This document shows positions 35,829 to 45,447 of a stretch of DNA of 64,000 nt, one piece after another. Each line of letters begins with the position of its first letter. The stretch's first letter is position 1. This DNA comes from Pandoraea capi (GTDB lineage: Bacteria; Pseudomonadota; Gammaproteobacteria; Burkholderiales; Burkholderiaceae). Location: NCBI RefSeq assembly GCF_902459735.1, contig NZ_CABPRV010000003.1, positions 682,001 to 746,000 of the forward strand, given 5' to 3'. The notes below the pieces were generated by a model. It saw only the letters and a list, made by a program, of their open reading frames with translations. It ran no database searches and had not been told where the DNA came from. The position numbers and the translations under genes were made by a program.

Positions 35829-38800
35829 TCAAAAGCGCCAGTTGACGTTGCCGAACACCGAGTTGTCGCTGACCTTGCCGCCGAACTGTCCGGCATAGCT
35901 CACGCCGAGGGTCACGGCGCGGCCAACGAACGCATCGACCCCGGCGCTGACGACCGCCGCGTCTCGCGCTATCGGCACGCCCGCCACCGTAAAGCCCGCC
36001 GAAGTGCCCGAGAACGCCAATCGCATGTCCGGCGCATTCGCCCCATAAGCGTGACGCCACCCCGCCGACAGGCGCAGCCGACCCGAGGCGGCGACGCCCA
36101 TCCCGATGCCGAACGAGACTTCCCCGCGCAGGCCCGCCGTCGAGAACGTGATGCCCTGCGTCTGCTCGTCGGCATGCAGCGCGGCGATGCTGCCGGACTC
36201 GTCGAACGCGTCGGTGCGCACGCGGGCATAAGCGACATTCGCGAACGGCTCGACGCTCACACGTCCAGCATCCATACGCCACGCCGCTTCCCCGAAGACT
36301 TGCCACACGGCAGCGTCATATTTCGCGCGGGCCGTTTGCGCGACGGCACCAATCGCGATGGCACGCTGCGAACTGATTTGCTGCCAGCCATAGCCGCCTC
36401 CAACCGTGGCGCCGAGGCGCCCGAAGCGACGGCTCACATAAGCGCCGATCTGCGCATCGTTGCTGCTGCCCGAGGCGCTGGCGCCGGTATTGAACGTGCT
36501 GTGCCCCAGACCGCCGAAGGCGCCCGCGCGCCATGCGTCGGCGAACGGCGCATCGACCCCGGCCAGCACGCCCATGCCGCGTCGATGCAGCGTTGCGGCG
36601 CCTGAGCCGCCGTCGGCGACGGATTTGTTGCGCATCTGGCCGTCGTTACCGTAGATGGATGCCCAAGCCTGTGTCGCACGACGTTGCGACCGGCAGGCGC
36701 TGCTGCCGTCGCGGCTGGCTCCCGACGATGGCGATGCGTCGTTGGCGTCATCGGGCATACGGTCGCCGCCTGTCGAAGACGTCTCGCAGTCCAGCGAAAG
36801 CGAAAGACCGTCGCGTAACCGCTGTGAGACGGCATCGCGCGCGATTTGCGTTTGTCCCAGCAGCATTGACGATATCGACGCGTGCAAGCTTCCATCGAGA
36901 CTCTCGAACGCGGCAGGCGCGGTGGCGGCCGTGAGGCCAAGCGCGGCCTGATACAGCGTGTTGCCGGTCCCCAGTGACGAGACGGCGGTGGCCACAGCCC
37001 GCTGATTGGGTGTCACGGCGCCGGCGGGCAATGGTGTACCGTTAGGCGCAAGCGTCAACAGGACGGAGCTCGGCGTGTAGCTGATCCGCGGCGTGAGATA
37101 GAGAAGATTGGTCGACGTTGCCGCAAACTGGCCGGAGACGCCCCCGGTCGCCGAGACGATGACGGCATTGACGGCATCTGCCGGTTGCGTTCCCGGCGCG
37201 GCGTTCACGATGAGATTGCTGCCACTGACTGAGGCACTCCCCGTGGCATTGACCTGACTCGGGGCGGTGCCGGGTGCGGCGTTGACTTGCAGGGTGGCGC
37301 CCGGTTGAAGCGTCAGATTGCCGCCGACCCCCAGCGTCGCGCCGGGGGCGCTGACCACGATCTGGCTGCCACCAGCACCTGTCAGCGGCCCTGTCTGCGC
37401 GCCGTCACCCGTGCCACCGGCGCTGGTTGGGGGCGGTGTTGTCAATGTAGCCCCGGTTTGCACCGTCACGGGAGAGTTGGGCAGACCACCGATGTTCAGC
37501 GTGCCGCCCGCCACGGTCGTCGGCCCGGTCAGCGGATTTTGCGTCCCTAACGTCAGTGAGCCGCTGCCGGTCTTGATGAGTCCGCCTGAGCCGGACACGC
37601 TGCCGGGGAAATTGCCTGAGCCCACCGACACCGAGCCGCCGTTGACGGTGAGGCTGCCTTGCGTCGTGCCGTTCAATGAGGGCAGCACGACGTTCACGCC
37701 CTGCGTTGTCACGTTCCCTTGCGAGAGGGTCAGGCCGCCACCGGAAGGGCTGCCGAGGCCTGTTGGCGAGGTCACGGTCACGTTGCCGCCGTTCACCGCC
37801 GTGCCGCCGGTATGGCTGTTGTTGCCACCGAGCGTGATGCCTCCCGGGACACCGGTGCCGTTCAGCGAGATTGCACCGCCGCCAGAGATGGGGCCGTCAA
37901 GCGTGAGCGGTGTCGTCCCGGCGATCGTGAGCGTTGTGCCATTGCCTACGGCGATGCCGTTGCCAAGCGTCACGGATGCGCCGACCGGCGACGTCGCAGA
38001 CAGCGTGCTGTTCCCCCCAACGGTCAGCCCGCCAGTGCCGAGCGCGGTGCTGCTGCCCACGGTCAACGTGCCCGCGTTCAATGTCGTGCCACCGGTGAAC
38101 GTGTTCTGTCCACTCAGCGTTTGCGTGCCGCTGCCTTGCTTGACGATACCTCCCGTACCGCTGATCGTGCCGCTCACGACGTGACTCGACGCATCGCCGA
38201 ATGTCAGCGTGTTGTTTCCCAGCGTGACGTTGGTCCCTGCCTGAGAGGTGAGTGCGCCGATGGTGCGATCGCCGTTCGCGCCGGAAATGTCGAGCGTCGC
38301 CCCCGCGTTCTGCAAGGTGACGGCGCCCGACGGCGCCAGCGTTCCGGCACCGCCCAGCGCCAGCGTGCCCGCCTGCACGACGGTGCCGCCGGTGAAGGTG
38401 TTCGTGCCGGTCATCGTTTCTATACCGGTCCCCACCTTCACGAGGCTGCCGGTGCCCATCACACCGCCGCTGTAGGTTTCGTCGAGTCCGCTCGCGCCGA
38501 CCTCCAGCGTATTGCTGCCCATATTGATCGCGCCGCCTCCGGTCAGCGCGCCAAAGGTCTGTGTGCCGTTACCCGCTGACAGATCGAAGACCGCGCCGGT
38601 ATGGACATCGACGACACCCGCCGCGTTGAGGCTCGCGCCGGCGCCGAGCGCGAGCGTCCCGGCGTTGACGTTGGTTGCGCCCGCGTAGGTGTTTTGCCCG
38701 TTGAGCGTGAGCGTCGCGCCGCCGTTCTTCGAGATGCCGCCCGCACCGCTGATGGCGCCATTGAGTGTGAGATCGCGGGATCCCACGACATCGAGGTCGC

Positions 38801-41800
38801 CGCCTAGCGTGATCTGGTTGCCGAGGGTCGTCGCTTGCGTCGCATCCAGCGACGTGCCCCCTGCAAAGCTCACCGTGCCGGTGCCCAGTGACGTGTTGCT
38901 GCCGACAGCGACGCCGCCCGCCTGCACGCTCACGCCCCCCGTAAAGTCGTTGTTGCCCGAGAGCGTCTGGACACCGCTGCCAAGCTTGACGAGGCTGCCG
39001 CCCGCGCCGTGAATGTCGGACGCTAACGCACTGCCTGAGGCATCCGCCAGCGTCAGCGTCGTATTGCCGAGATTGATCGCGCTGCCGGCCACGCCGGCGA
39101 TCGTCGCGGCGGTCTGACTGGGGCCGGTCGAAATATCGAGCACCGCTGTTGCACCGGTGAGCGCGGCATTCTTGCCACCCAGTTGTGTGCCGTTGCGCAA
39201 TGCGAGCGTGCCCGCGTCAAGGCTCACATCGCCGCCCAGCGCCGCACCGCCACTCAGCGTTTGCGTGCCACTCCCCTGTTTGACGAGATTTCCTGTGCCG
39301 TTGATCGCACCGCTGAATGTCGCATCGGCCGCACTGCCGAAGGTGAGCGTTTGCGTGCCGATGTCGACAGTGCTGCCCGCTGCTCCGGCGAGCGAGCCGA
39401 TGACAGGCGTCGTGGCGGCGCTGACGTCGAACGTGGCGCCGGAGGCCAGCGTCACGTCATTGGCGATCGAGAGTGTGCCGCCATTGCTCAGCGCGAGCGT
39501 GCCGCTGTTCACACCGACGTTGCCGGCAAACGTGTTCTGCGCACCCAGCGTCAGCTTGCCGCTGCCGTCCATGATGAGCGAGCCGGTGCCCGAGATTGCG
39601 CTGGCGAGCGTGGCGTTATCGCTGTTGCCGACGGTGAGCGAACTACCGCCGCCGAGCACGACGCGGCCCCCGGTGCCTGAAAGATGGCCCAACGACTGAT
39701 TGCCCGCCGCACTCAGATCGAACACCGCCCCGGCCCCGGTCAGCGAGACGTTGCTGCCCGGCGCGAGCGTCGCGTTCGCGCCGAGGGCCAGCGTGCCGTC
39801 GGCAATCGTCGTTGCACCGGTGTATAGCTGCGCGCCGAGTAACGTTGTCGTTCCACTGCCTTGTTTGACGAGACCGCCACTGCCACTCACGATGGCCGCG
39901 ACGCTGTGACTGGTCGCATCGCCGAACGTCAGCGTGTTGGTGCCGAGCCGAATCTGTGTGCCGGCGTCGGCCGTGAGCGCACCGATGGTTCTCGCACCAT
40001 TGGCGCCCGAGACATCGAAAGTCGATCCGGCATTGGCGAGCGTGACGGCACCCGTCGGGGCAAGCGTTCCGGCACCGCTGAGCGCCAACGTTCCTGCCTG
40101 GATGACGGCGCCGCCGGTATAGGTGTTGAGTCCCGTAAGCGTCTCGGTGCCGGTGCCGATCTTTACGACCGAGCCGGTCCCCGTGAGGCTGCCGCTGAAG
40201 GTGTCGTTGCCCGCACCGCCGATTTCGGTGACGAGTGCCCCGATGTTCACCGTGCCCGCGCCATTGATCGTACCGATCACTTGCGTTCCATTCCCGGCGG
40301 ACAGGTCCAGCGTTGCGCCGCTCGCGACATTGACCGACCCGGACGCATTCAACGACGCGCCCGCGCCCAGCGCCAACGTACCCGCGCTGATCGATGTCGG
40401 CCCGGCGTAAGTATTGCTACCGCCAAGGGTGAGTGTCGCCGTACCTGATTTGGTGAGGCCGCCCGCGCCGGAGAGTGCGCCGTTCAGGGTGAGGTCATGC
40501 GTGCCGAGTACTGACAGCGTTCCGAGCAAGTTAACGTTGTTGCCGAGCGTAACGGCTTGTGTGCTGTCCAGCGTGGCGTTATTGCCGAATGTGGCAGTCC
40601 CCGCCCCCAACGCGAGATCGTTGCCGACGACCAGACCTCCCGAACCGACGCTGACGCCGCCGGAGAAATCGCTTGCTCCCGCGAGCGTTTGCACCCCAGG
40701 GCCTGAGACGATGAGCGCGCCGGTGCCGTGAATCGCGCCGGCGAATGCCGCGTTGGTGGCGTTGTTCAGCGTGAGCGTCTGTCCGCCCAGCGAAATCGCG
40801 CTCCCCGCCACCCCGTTGAGCGTCCCGAGGGTCGACGCGCCACCGCTGCCGATATCGAACACGCTGTTCGCGCCGCTGAGCGTCAGCGCATTGCCGCCTT
40901 GCAGTGCTGCACCACCGCCCAATGCCAGCGTGCCATCGGCGATGTCGATACCCCCGGCGTATGTCGACGTTTGCGTCAGGGTCTGCGTGCCAGCCCCTTG
41001 CTTGACGAGGTTGCCTGTCCCCGTGATCGTGGCGCTCAACGTCTGGTCGGTACCGTCGCCGAACGTCAACGTGTTGGTGCCGAGCGCGAGCGTGCCGCTG
41101 CCCGACAACGCCCCGATCGTCTGCGCAGCAGACGCGCCACTGATGTCCAGCGTCACCGCCGGACTGTTCACGCCGTTCAGCACAACGGCACCTTGCGCCG
41201 CGAGTGAGCCGCCGCTGCCGATGGCGAGCGCGCCGTCGTTGATCGTCGTGCCGCCGGTCCAGTTGCCCGAGCCATTCACGGTCAGCGTCGCCGGCCCCGA
41301 CTTCTGCAATGCACCGCTGCCTGTCACTGCGCCGGTCAACGTCAGATCGGCACTGCCGAGAATGGCGGATGTGCCGCCAAGCGTGATGTTGTTGCCGAGG
41401 GTCAGGGCTTGCGTGGTATCGAGCGTGGTCTGATCGCCGAGGGCGAGGGTGCCCGTGCCGATGGCGCTTGCATTGCCCAACTGCAAGCCACCGGCGGTGA
41501 CTGTGACCCCGCCCGTGAAGTCGCTCGCCCCGCCGAGCGTCTGCACGCCGCCGCCTTGCTTGATGAGTGCGCCGGTGCCGTGAATGCTGCCGTTGAACGT
41601 TTCGCCCGTGCTGTCGCCGAACGTGAGGGTGTTGGCACCGAGCTGGACCTGCGCAGCCCCGCCGCTAAGGGATCCGATGGTCTGTGCATCGGCGGCGCTG
41701 ATGTCGAACGAGGTCGAGCTATCGCCGAGCGTTACCGCGTTCTGCGACGACAAACCGCCACCCGCACCGATCACGAGAGCGCCGCCGCCGACTACGATGC

Positions 41801-43736
41801 TGCCGGTGAATGTCTGCTGCGCGGTAATGGTCTGGGCGCCCGCGCCGAACTTGACGATGCCGCCCGTGCCGCCGATCGTGCCTGCAAACGCACTTCCGGT
41901 GTTGCCGCCAAGCGTGAGATTGTTGCCGCCAAGTGCGATCTGCGTGTTGCCGACACCGGCAAGCGTCGTGATCGTTCTGCCGCCATTCGCGCCCGACATG
42001 TCGAAGACCGCGCCCGCTCCCGATAGCGTGAGTGGCGTGCCACCGGTTTGCAGCGTCCCGGCGCCTGCCAGCGCGAGCGTGCCCGCCACCACGTTGACGC
42101 CGCCGCTGAACGTATTCGCTCCGGTCAGCGTGACCGTCTGTGCGCCTTGCTTGGCCAGACTGCCGCCGCCGCTGATTGGCCCGGACAACGTAAGTGCGGC
42201 ACTTCCCCCGAGCGTCAGGGTGCTACCGCCACCGATGGCCATCGCGTTTGCGAGCGTGACCGGCGCACTGGCATCCAGCACACCGGTCGCACCGGACACC
42301 TGAACCGCGCCACTGCCCAACGCGGCGTTGCTGCCAGCAACCAGCGTACCGCCGGTGAGCGAAGTCCCGCCCGCATAGTCGTTGGTGCCCGAAAGCGTCA
42401 GGCGTGCGGTACCCGAGAGCGATACGCCCCCTGTGCCGGTGACCGTGCTGCCCAATGTCAGGGGATTGGTGCCGGAGACCGCCAAACCGTTGGCACCGAG
42501 TGTGGTCGGCAGCGTAATCGTCAGTCCTGCGCTGGCAGCCTGCATGGCGCCGCCGTTGACGGTGAGCGTCCCCGTGCCGAAGCTACCGGCATTGTCGAAA
42601 ATCGCGAGACCGCCGTTGAGGGTGGTCGACGTGACGGACAGTGGCCCTTGAAGCGTCCAGGTGCCGCCGTTCACTGTCGCACGTGAGAAGTTCAGGTAAC
42701 TCGCGCCGCTCAGTGTTCCGGTGCCTGTCGTCGTCGCGTTGTTCGCGGAATTGCGAAGCACCAGCGAGTTGTTGCCGCCTGCACCGCCGTCCACGACGCC
42801 CGTTGCCGCGAAACCCAGATTGAATCCGGTGACGGGGAGGGCGCCGAGGCCGGGGCTTCCGCCGTCGTTGAACGTCGAACCGGTGACCGCCGTATAGGTG
42901 TTGGTGCTGTTGGCGCCGAGCGAAACGCTGCCACTCAAGGTGCCTTCGTTGCTGAACGTGTTCCCCGCGCCTGCCGTGCCGTTCGGCGCAAACGCGACCC
43001 GTCCGAGCACCGTGCCGGTGTTGGAGAAGTTGACGGCCGCACCGCCATACGTGGCAGCGACCGGCGCGCTGCCATTGCCGGTGAGCGACACGCCGAGAAT
43101 CGGCGTGGCCCCGAGCGTGCCGTTGTTACTGATGTTGGTGGTGCCGCCGGTCGCGTTCTGCACCGTCAGCGCGAGTCCCGTCAGCCCGGGAAGATTCACG
43201 CCAAGCACACCGACCGTGCCGCGCATGATCGCGTTGTTCGTCACCGTCTGCGTGCTGCCCCCCGCGCTTCCATTGCCGACGACGGTACCCGTCGCGAGAA
43301 GTCCGATGCCACCGAGCAACGAGGGATCGATGGTGCCGCCGTTGATCAGCGTGACGTTGCTTCCGGTGAGTGTCAGCGCCGTACCGCCCACCCCGAGCAA
43401 CACGCCTACGCCCGCACCACTGTTCACGTTCACCTGCAAGTTGCTGGCCGAGTTGGCGTACGACGGCGCCAGCGGATTCGCGGCGCCGCTGCACGTCACC
43501 ACATTGCCCGCTGCCGAGCACGCCGCCCATGACGACGTGGAAGACAGCGCCCCCAGTAACGCAATGCACGCGAGGCATACGCGAGTGAGCGAGACCGACA
43601 TGGACGCGCCGTTACGGCCACCGGCCCGGCGCACGCGCGAGGCCGGCGCGCCAGTGCTTTGCCGCGCCGTTTCCGGCACAGGGACGACGTCAATGCGGCA
43701 ATGCCGCCAGACCAATCGATAGAGATGCTTGTTCAT
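35829..43736 (-). CDS. Giant type V autotransporter with beta-strand-repeat passenger and C-terminal barrel
   Basis: The 2635-residue protein starts with an extended signal peptide (MNKHLYRLVWRH, then a hydrophobic core ending SSTSSWA near residue 71). A passenger of about 2200 residues follows, made of autotransporter-associated beta-strand repeats (pattern GTGGLVKQGSGTQTL...TYAGGTTI..GTLALG). The C-terminal 270-290 residues form the outer-membrane barrel (from QAWASIYGND) ending NVNWRF, with the required terminal Phe. Such proteins are surface adhesins or biofilm factors; no protease triad is evident. Internal super-repeats of about 0.86 kb are visible. Cys are almost absent from the passenger. 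Confidence 0.93.
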   Translation of the reverse strand: MNKHLYRLVWRHCRIDVVPVPETARQSTGAPASRVRRAGGRNGASMSVSLTRVCLACIALLGALSSTSSWAACSAAGNVVTCSGAANPLAPSYANSASNLQVNVNSGAGVGVLLGVGGTALTLTGSNVTLINGGTIDPSLLGGIGLLATGTVVGNGSAGGSTQTVTNNAIMRGTVGVLGVNLPGLTGLALTVQNATGGTTNISNNGTLGATPILGVSLTGNGSAPVAATYGGAAVNFSNTGTVLGRVAFAPNGTAGAGNTFSNEGTLSGSVSLGANSTNTYTAVTGSTFNDGGSPGLGALPVTGFNLGFAATGVVDGGAGGNNSLVLRNSANNATTTGTGTLSGASYLNFSRATVNGGTWTLQGPLSVTSTTLNGGLAIFDNAGSFGTGTLTVNGGAMQAASAGLTITLPTTLGANGLAVSGTNPLTLGSTVTGTGGVSLSGTARLTLSGTNDYAGGTSLTGGTLVAGSNAALGSGAVQVSGATGVLDASAPVTLANAMAIGGGSTLTLGGSAALTLSGPISGGGSLAKQGAQTVTLTGANTFSGGVNVVAGTLALAGAGTLQTGGTPLTLSGAGAVFDMSGANGGRTITTLAGVGNTQIALGGNNLTLGGNTGSAFAGTIGGTGGIVKFGAGAQTITAQQTFTGSIVVGGGALVIGAGGGLSSQNAVTLGDSSTSFDISAADAQTIGSLSGGAAQVQLGANTLTFGDSTGETFNGSIHGTGALIKQGGGVQTLGGASDFTGGVTVTAGGLQLGNASAIGTGTLALGDQTTLDTTQALTLGNNITLGGTSAILGSADLTLTGAVTGSGALQKSGPATLTVNGSGNWTGGTTINDGALAIGSGGSLAAQGAVVLNGVNSPAVTLDISGASAAQTIGALSGSGTLALGTNTLTFGDGTDQTLSATITGTGNLVKQGAGTQTLTQTSTYAGGIDIADGTLALGGGAALQGGNALTLSGANSVFDIGSGGASTLGTLNGVAGSAISLGGQTLTLNNATNAAFAGAIHGTGALIVSGPGVQTLAGASDFSGGVSVGSGGLVVGNDLALGAGTATFGNNATLDSTQAVTLGNNVNLLGTLSVLGTHDLTLNGALSGAGGLTKSGTATLTLGGSNTYAGPTSISAGTLALGAGASLNASGSVNVASGATLDLSAGNGTQVIGTINGAGTVNIGALVTEIGGAGNDTFSGSLTGTGSVVKIGTGTETLTGLNTYTGGAVIQAGTLALSGAGTLAPTGAVTLANAGSTFDVSGANGARTIGALTADAGTQIRLGTNTLTFGDATSHSVAAIVSGSGGLVKQGSGTTTLLGAQLYTGATTIADGTLALGANATLAPGSNVSLTGAGAVFDLSAAGNQSLGHLSGTGGRVVLGGGSSLTVGNSDNATLASAISGTGSLIMDGSGKLTLGAQNTFAGNVGVNSGTLALSNGGTLSIANDVTLASGATFDVSAATTPVIGSLAGAAGSTVDIGTQTLTFGSAADATFSGAINGTGNLVKQGSGTQTLSGGAALGGDVSLDAGTLALRNGTQLGGKNAALTGATAVLDISTGPSQTAATIAGVAGSAINLGNTTLTLADASGSALASDIHGAGGSLVKLGSGVQTLSGNNDFTGGVSVQAGGVAVGSNTSLGTGTVSFAGGTSLDATQATTLGNQITLGGDLDVVGSRDLTLNGAISGAGGISKNGGATLTLNGQNTYAGATNVNAGTLALGAGASLNAAGVVDVHTGAVFDLSAGNGTQTFGALTGGGAINMGSNTLEVGASGLDETYSGGVMGTGSLVKVGTGIETMTGTNTFTGGTVVQAGTLALGGAGTLAPSGAVTLQNAGATLDISGANGDRTIGALTSQAGTNVTLGNNTLTFGDASSHVVSGTISGTGGIVKQGSGTQTLSGQNTFTGGTTLNAGTLTVGSSTALGTGGLTVGGNSTLSATSPVGASVTLGNGIAVGNGTTLTIAGTTPLTLDGPISGGGAISLNGTGVPGGITLGGNNSHTGGTAVNGGNVTVTSPTGLGSPSGGGLTLSQGNVTTQGVNVVLPSLNGTTQGSLTVNGGSVSVGSGNFPGSVSGSGGLIKTGSGSLTLGTQNPLTGPTTVAGGTLNIGGLPNSPVTVQTGATLTTPPPTSAGGTGDGAQTGPLTGAGGSQIVVSAPGATLGVGGNLTLQPGATLQVNAAPGTAPSQVNATGSASVSGSNLIVNAAPGTQPADAVNAVIVSATGGVSGQFAATSTNLLYLTPRISYTPSSVLLTLAPNGTPLPAGAVTPNQRAVATAVSSLGTGNTLYQAALGLTAATAPAAFESLDGSLHASISSMLLGQTQIARDAVSQRLRDGLSLSLDCETSSTGGDRMPDDANDASPSSGASRDGSSACRSQRRATQAWASIYGNDGQMRNKSVADGGSGAATLHRRGMGVLAGVDAPFADAWRAGAFGGLGHSTFNTGASASGSSNDAQIGAYVSRRFGRLGATVGGGYGWQQISSQRAIAIGAVAQTARAKYDAAVWQVFGEAAWRMDAGRVSVEPFANVAYARVRTDAFDESGSIAALHADEQTQGITFSTAGLRGEVSFGIGMGVAASGRLRLSAGWRHAYGANAPDMRLAFSGTSAGFTVAGVPIARDAAVVSAGVDAFVGRAVTLGVSYAGQFGGKVSDNSVFGNVNWRF

Positions 43737-44225
43737 CGTGCTCCGGTTCCCAAAAGGCGTGGAGTGCAGAAAGGGCGGGGCGCGCGATGGCGGCACACCC
43801 ATGGCTGGCGGCATTCGGGGGGAGACGATGGCGGCGGTGGCTCGTGCGATCGAGGCTTCAGGCGGACGCCGTCGATCACCGTTTTCCAACGCCTGGCCAG
43901 GCGCTAATGCACGGCAAATGTGCGGGCCATTCTAGGAAGCACGATGGGAAATTGCCCGTGCGCCGGACGTGACGAGCTGCATCGAGTGACAAACATCGAC
44001 GCCGGATTTGGCAGGGGAATCAAGGCCGTGCGCGACCTTGTCGTGACGGAGACGACGCCCTTGCGGCGCCGGGAGAATCGCGAAGTTTCGGACGATTCCC
44101 TAAAGCACTTGAACCGTCCAAAGAGGCGATGGCGAGTGACATCGCAGGTCACTCGCCATGCATCGATGATCGATGACGTCGTACTGCGCGTCGCACTGTA
44201 GACGCGTCGCGGTCTACCGCGTGCG
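43737..44225. other. Spacer upstream of the autotransporter gene
   Basis: No gene is supported. Apart from the hairpin at 44129-44159 I recognise no element; the autotransporter promoter must lie in the lower part. Confidence 0.5.
44129..44159 (-). terminator. Hairpin, probable terminator of the phnW operon
   Basis: A perfect 12-bp stem (44129-44140 with 44148-44159) has a 7-nt loop. On the minus strand it follows phnW by about 65 bp, but the T-run is weak (CTCTTT). Confidence 0.55.
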
Positions 44226-45359
44226 CTACGCCGCTCGCGTCAGCGGCGCCACCTGACGAATGCCGAGCGACGCCAGCGACTGTGCGATCGCCGTGACGAC
44301 ATTGCGCATCTCGTTGTCGTCGATGGCGCCGATGCATCCCACGCGGAACGTTTCGATCTGCGTGAGCTTGCCCGGATAAAGGATGTACCCGCGCTCGCGC
44401 ACTGCTGCATAGAACGCCTTGAAGTCGTACTTGCTGTCGGCTGGTGCGTGAAACGTCACGATGACCGGCGCTTGCACTTCCGGCGCGAGAAACGGCCGGA
44501 ACCCGAGCGCGGCCATGCCGTCCACCAGCGTGCGGCAGTTCGCCCGGTAGCGCTCACCGCGTACCGGTTGTCCACCCTCGGCGAGGAATTGATCGACGGC
44601 GGCACGCAGCGCCGCGACCACGTGCGTGGGCGGCGTGAAGCGCCATTGCGTCGTCTTCTGCATATAGACGTACTGGTCGTGCAGATCCATCGCCAGCGAA
44701 TGGCTGTTGCCGCCGCTCGCCTCCAGCACTGACTTCTTCACGATCACGAAGCCCATGCCGGGCACGCCTTCGAGGCACTTGCCGCTCGCGGCGATGAGCG
44801 CGTCGAACGGCATCGACCGGGCGTCGATCTCCACCGCGCCGAACGAACTCATTGCGTCGACGATCAGCCCCTTGCCGTGCTTCTGGCACACGCGCGCGAT
44901 TTCCGTGAGCGGGTTGAGCACCCCGGCGCCGGTTTCCAGATGCACCTGCGCCACGTGCGTGATCGACGGATCGCGCGAGAGCGCTTCGTCGATGGCGGCG
45001 GCACTGGCGGCCTGATCTTCGGGGATGGGGAGGGCGACGGCGTCGCGTCCGAGATAGCGACAGATCTTGAGGATGCGCTGGCAGTACGCGCCGTTGTCCG
45101 GCACCAGAATGCGGGCGCTGCGGGGCGTAAGCGTGCCGATGGCCGCTTCGACCGAGAACGTCCCCGAGCCTTGCAGCGGCACGCAGACATAGTCGTCGCC
45201 CCCATGCACCACGCCCACGAGGTCGCGGCACAACGAGGCGGTGATCTGGTTGAACTGGGCGTCCCACGACCCCCAGTCGCGCAGCATGGCCTGTCGTGTA
45301 GCCGGCGACGTGGTGAGCGGGCCGGGGGTGAGCAGAATCGGTTCCTGACCGAGAATCAT
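44226..45359 (-). CDS. phnW: 2-aminoethylphosphonate--pyruvate transaminase
   Basis: PhnW transfers the amino group of AEP to pyruvate, giving phosphonoacetaldehyde and alanine. The 377-residue PLP enzyme has [18 protein letters not shown] at the N-terminus, [24 protein letters not shown] and the PLP-binding Lys194 in [17 protein letters not shown] precedes ATG 45359. It is the last gene of a leftward operon with the AEP transporter; no PhnX hydrolase is nearby, since PhnY and PhnA take the next steps. Confidence 0.97.
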   Translation of the reverse strand: MILGQEPILLTPGPLTTSPATRQAMLRDWGSWDAQFNQITASLCRDLVGVVHGGDDYVCVPLQGSGTFSVEAAIGTLTPRSARILVPDNGAYCQRILKICRYLGRDAVALPIPEDQAASAAAIDEALSRDPSITHVAQVHLETGAGVLNPLTEIARVCQKHGKGLIVDAMSSFGAVEIDARSMPFDALIAASGKCLEGVPGMGFVIVKKSVLEASGGNSHSLAMDLHDQYVYMQKTTQWRFTPPTHVVAALRAAVDQFLAEGGQPVRGERYRANCRTLVDGMAALGFRPFLAPEVQAPVIVTFHAPADSKYDFKAFYAAVRERGYILYPGKLTQIETFRVGCIGAIDDNEMRNVVTAIAQSLASLGIRQVAPLTRAA

Positions 45360-45447
45360 GACCGTCTCCTATCGAACGAATGATGAAACCAATGAAACGA
45401 GTTGGCGAAACATCGGATGTGCAAAAAATTTCACGACGACACCGGCA

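Noticed and set aside
37287-43722. Many long plus-strand open frames rich in Pro/Val/Ala opposite the autotransporter
   Set aside because: They mirror the Gly/Thr/Ser-rich beta-strand repeats in an antisense frame; they have no ribosome-binding sites and the minus-strand frame is continuous for 2635 residues.
35829-43736. Repeated short motifs that superficially resemble a repeat array (CRISPR-like)
   Set aside because: Repeats are in-frame coding units, degenerate and without unique spacers of constant length.
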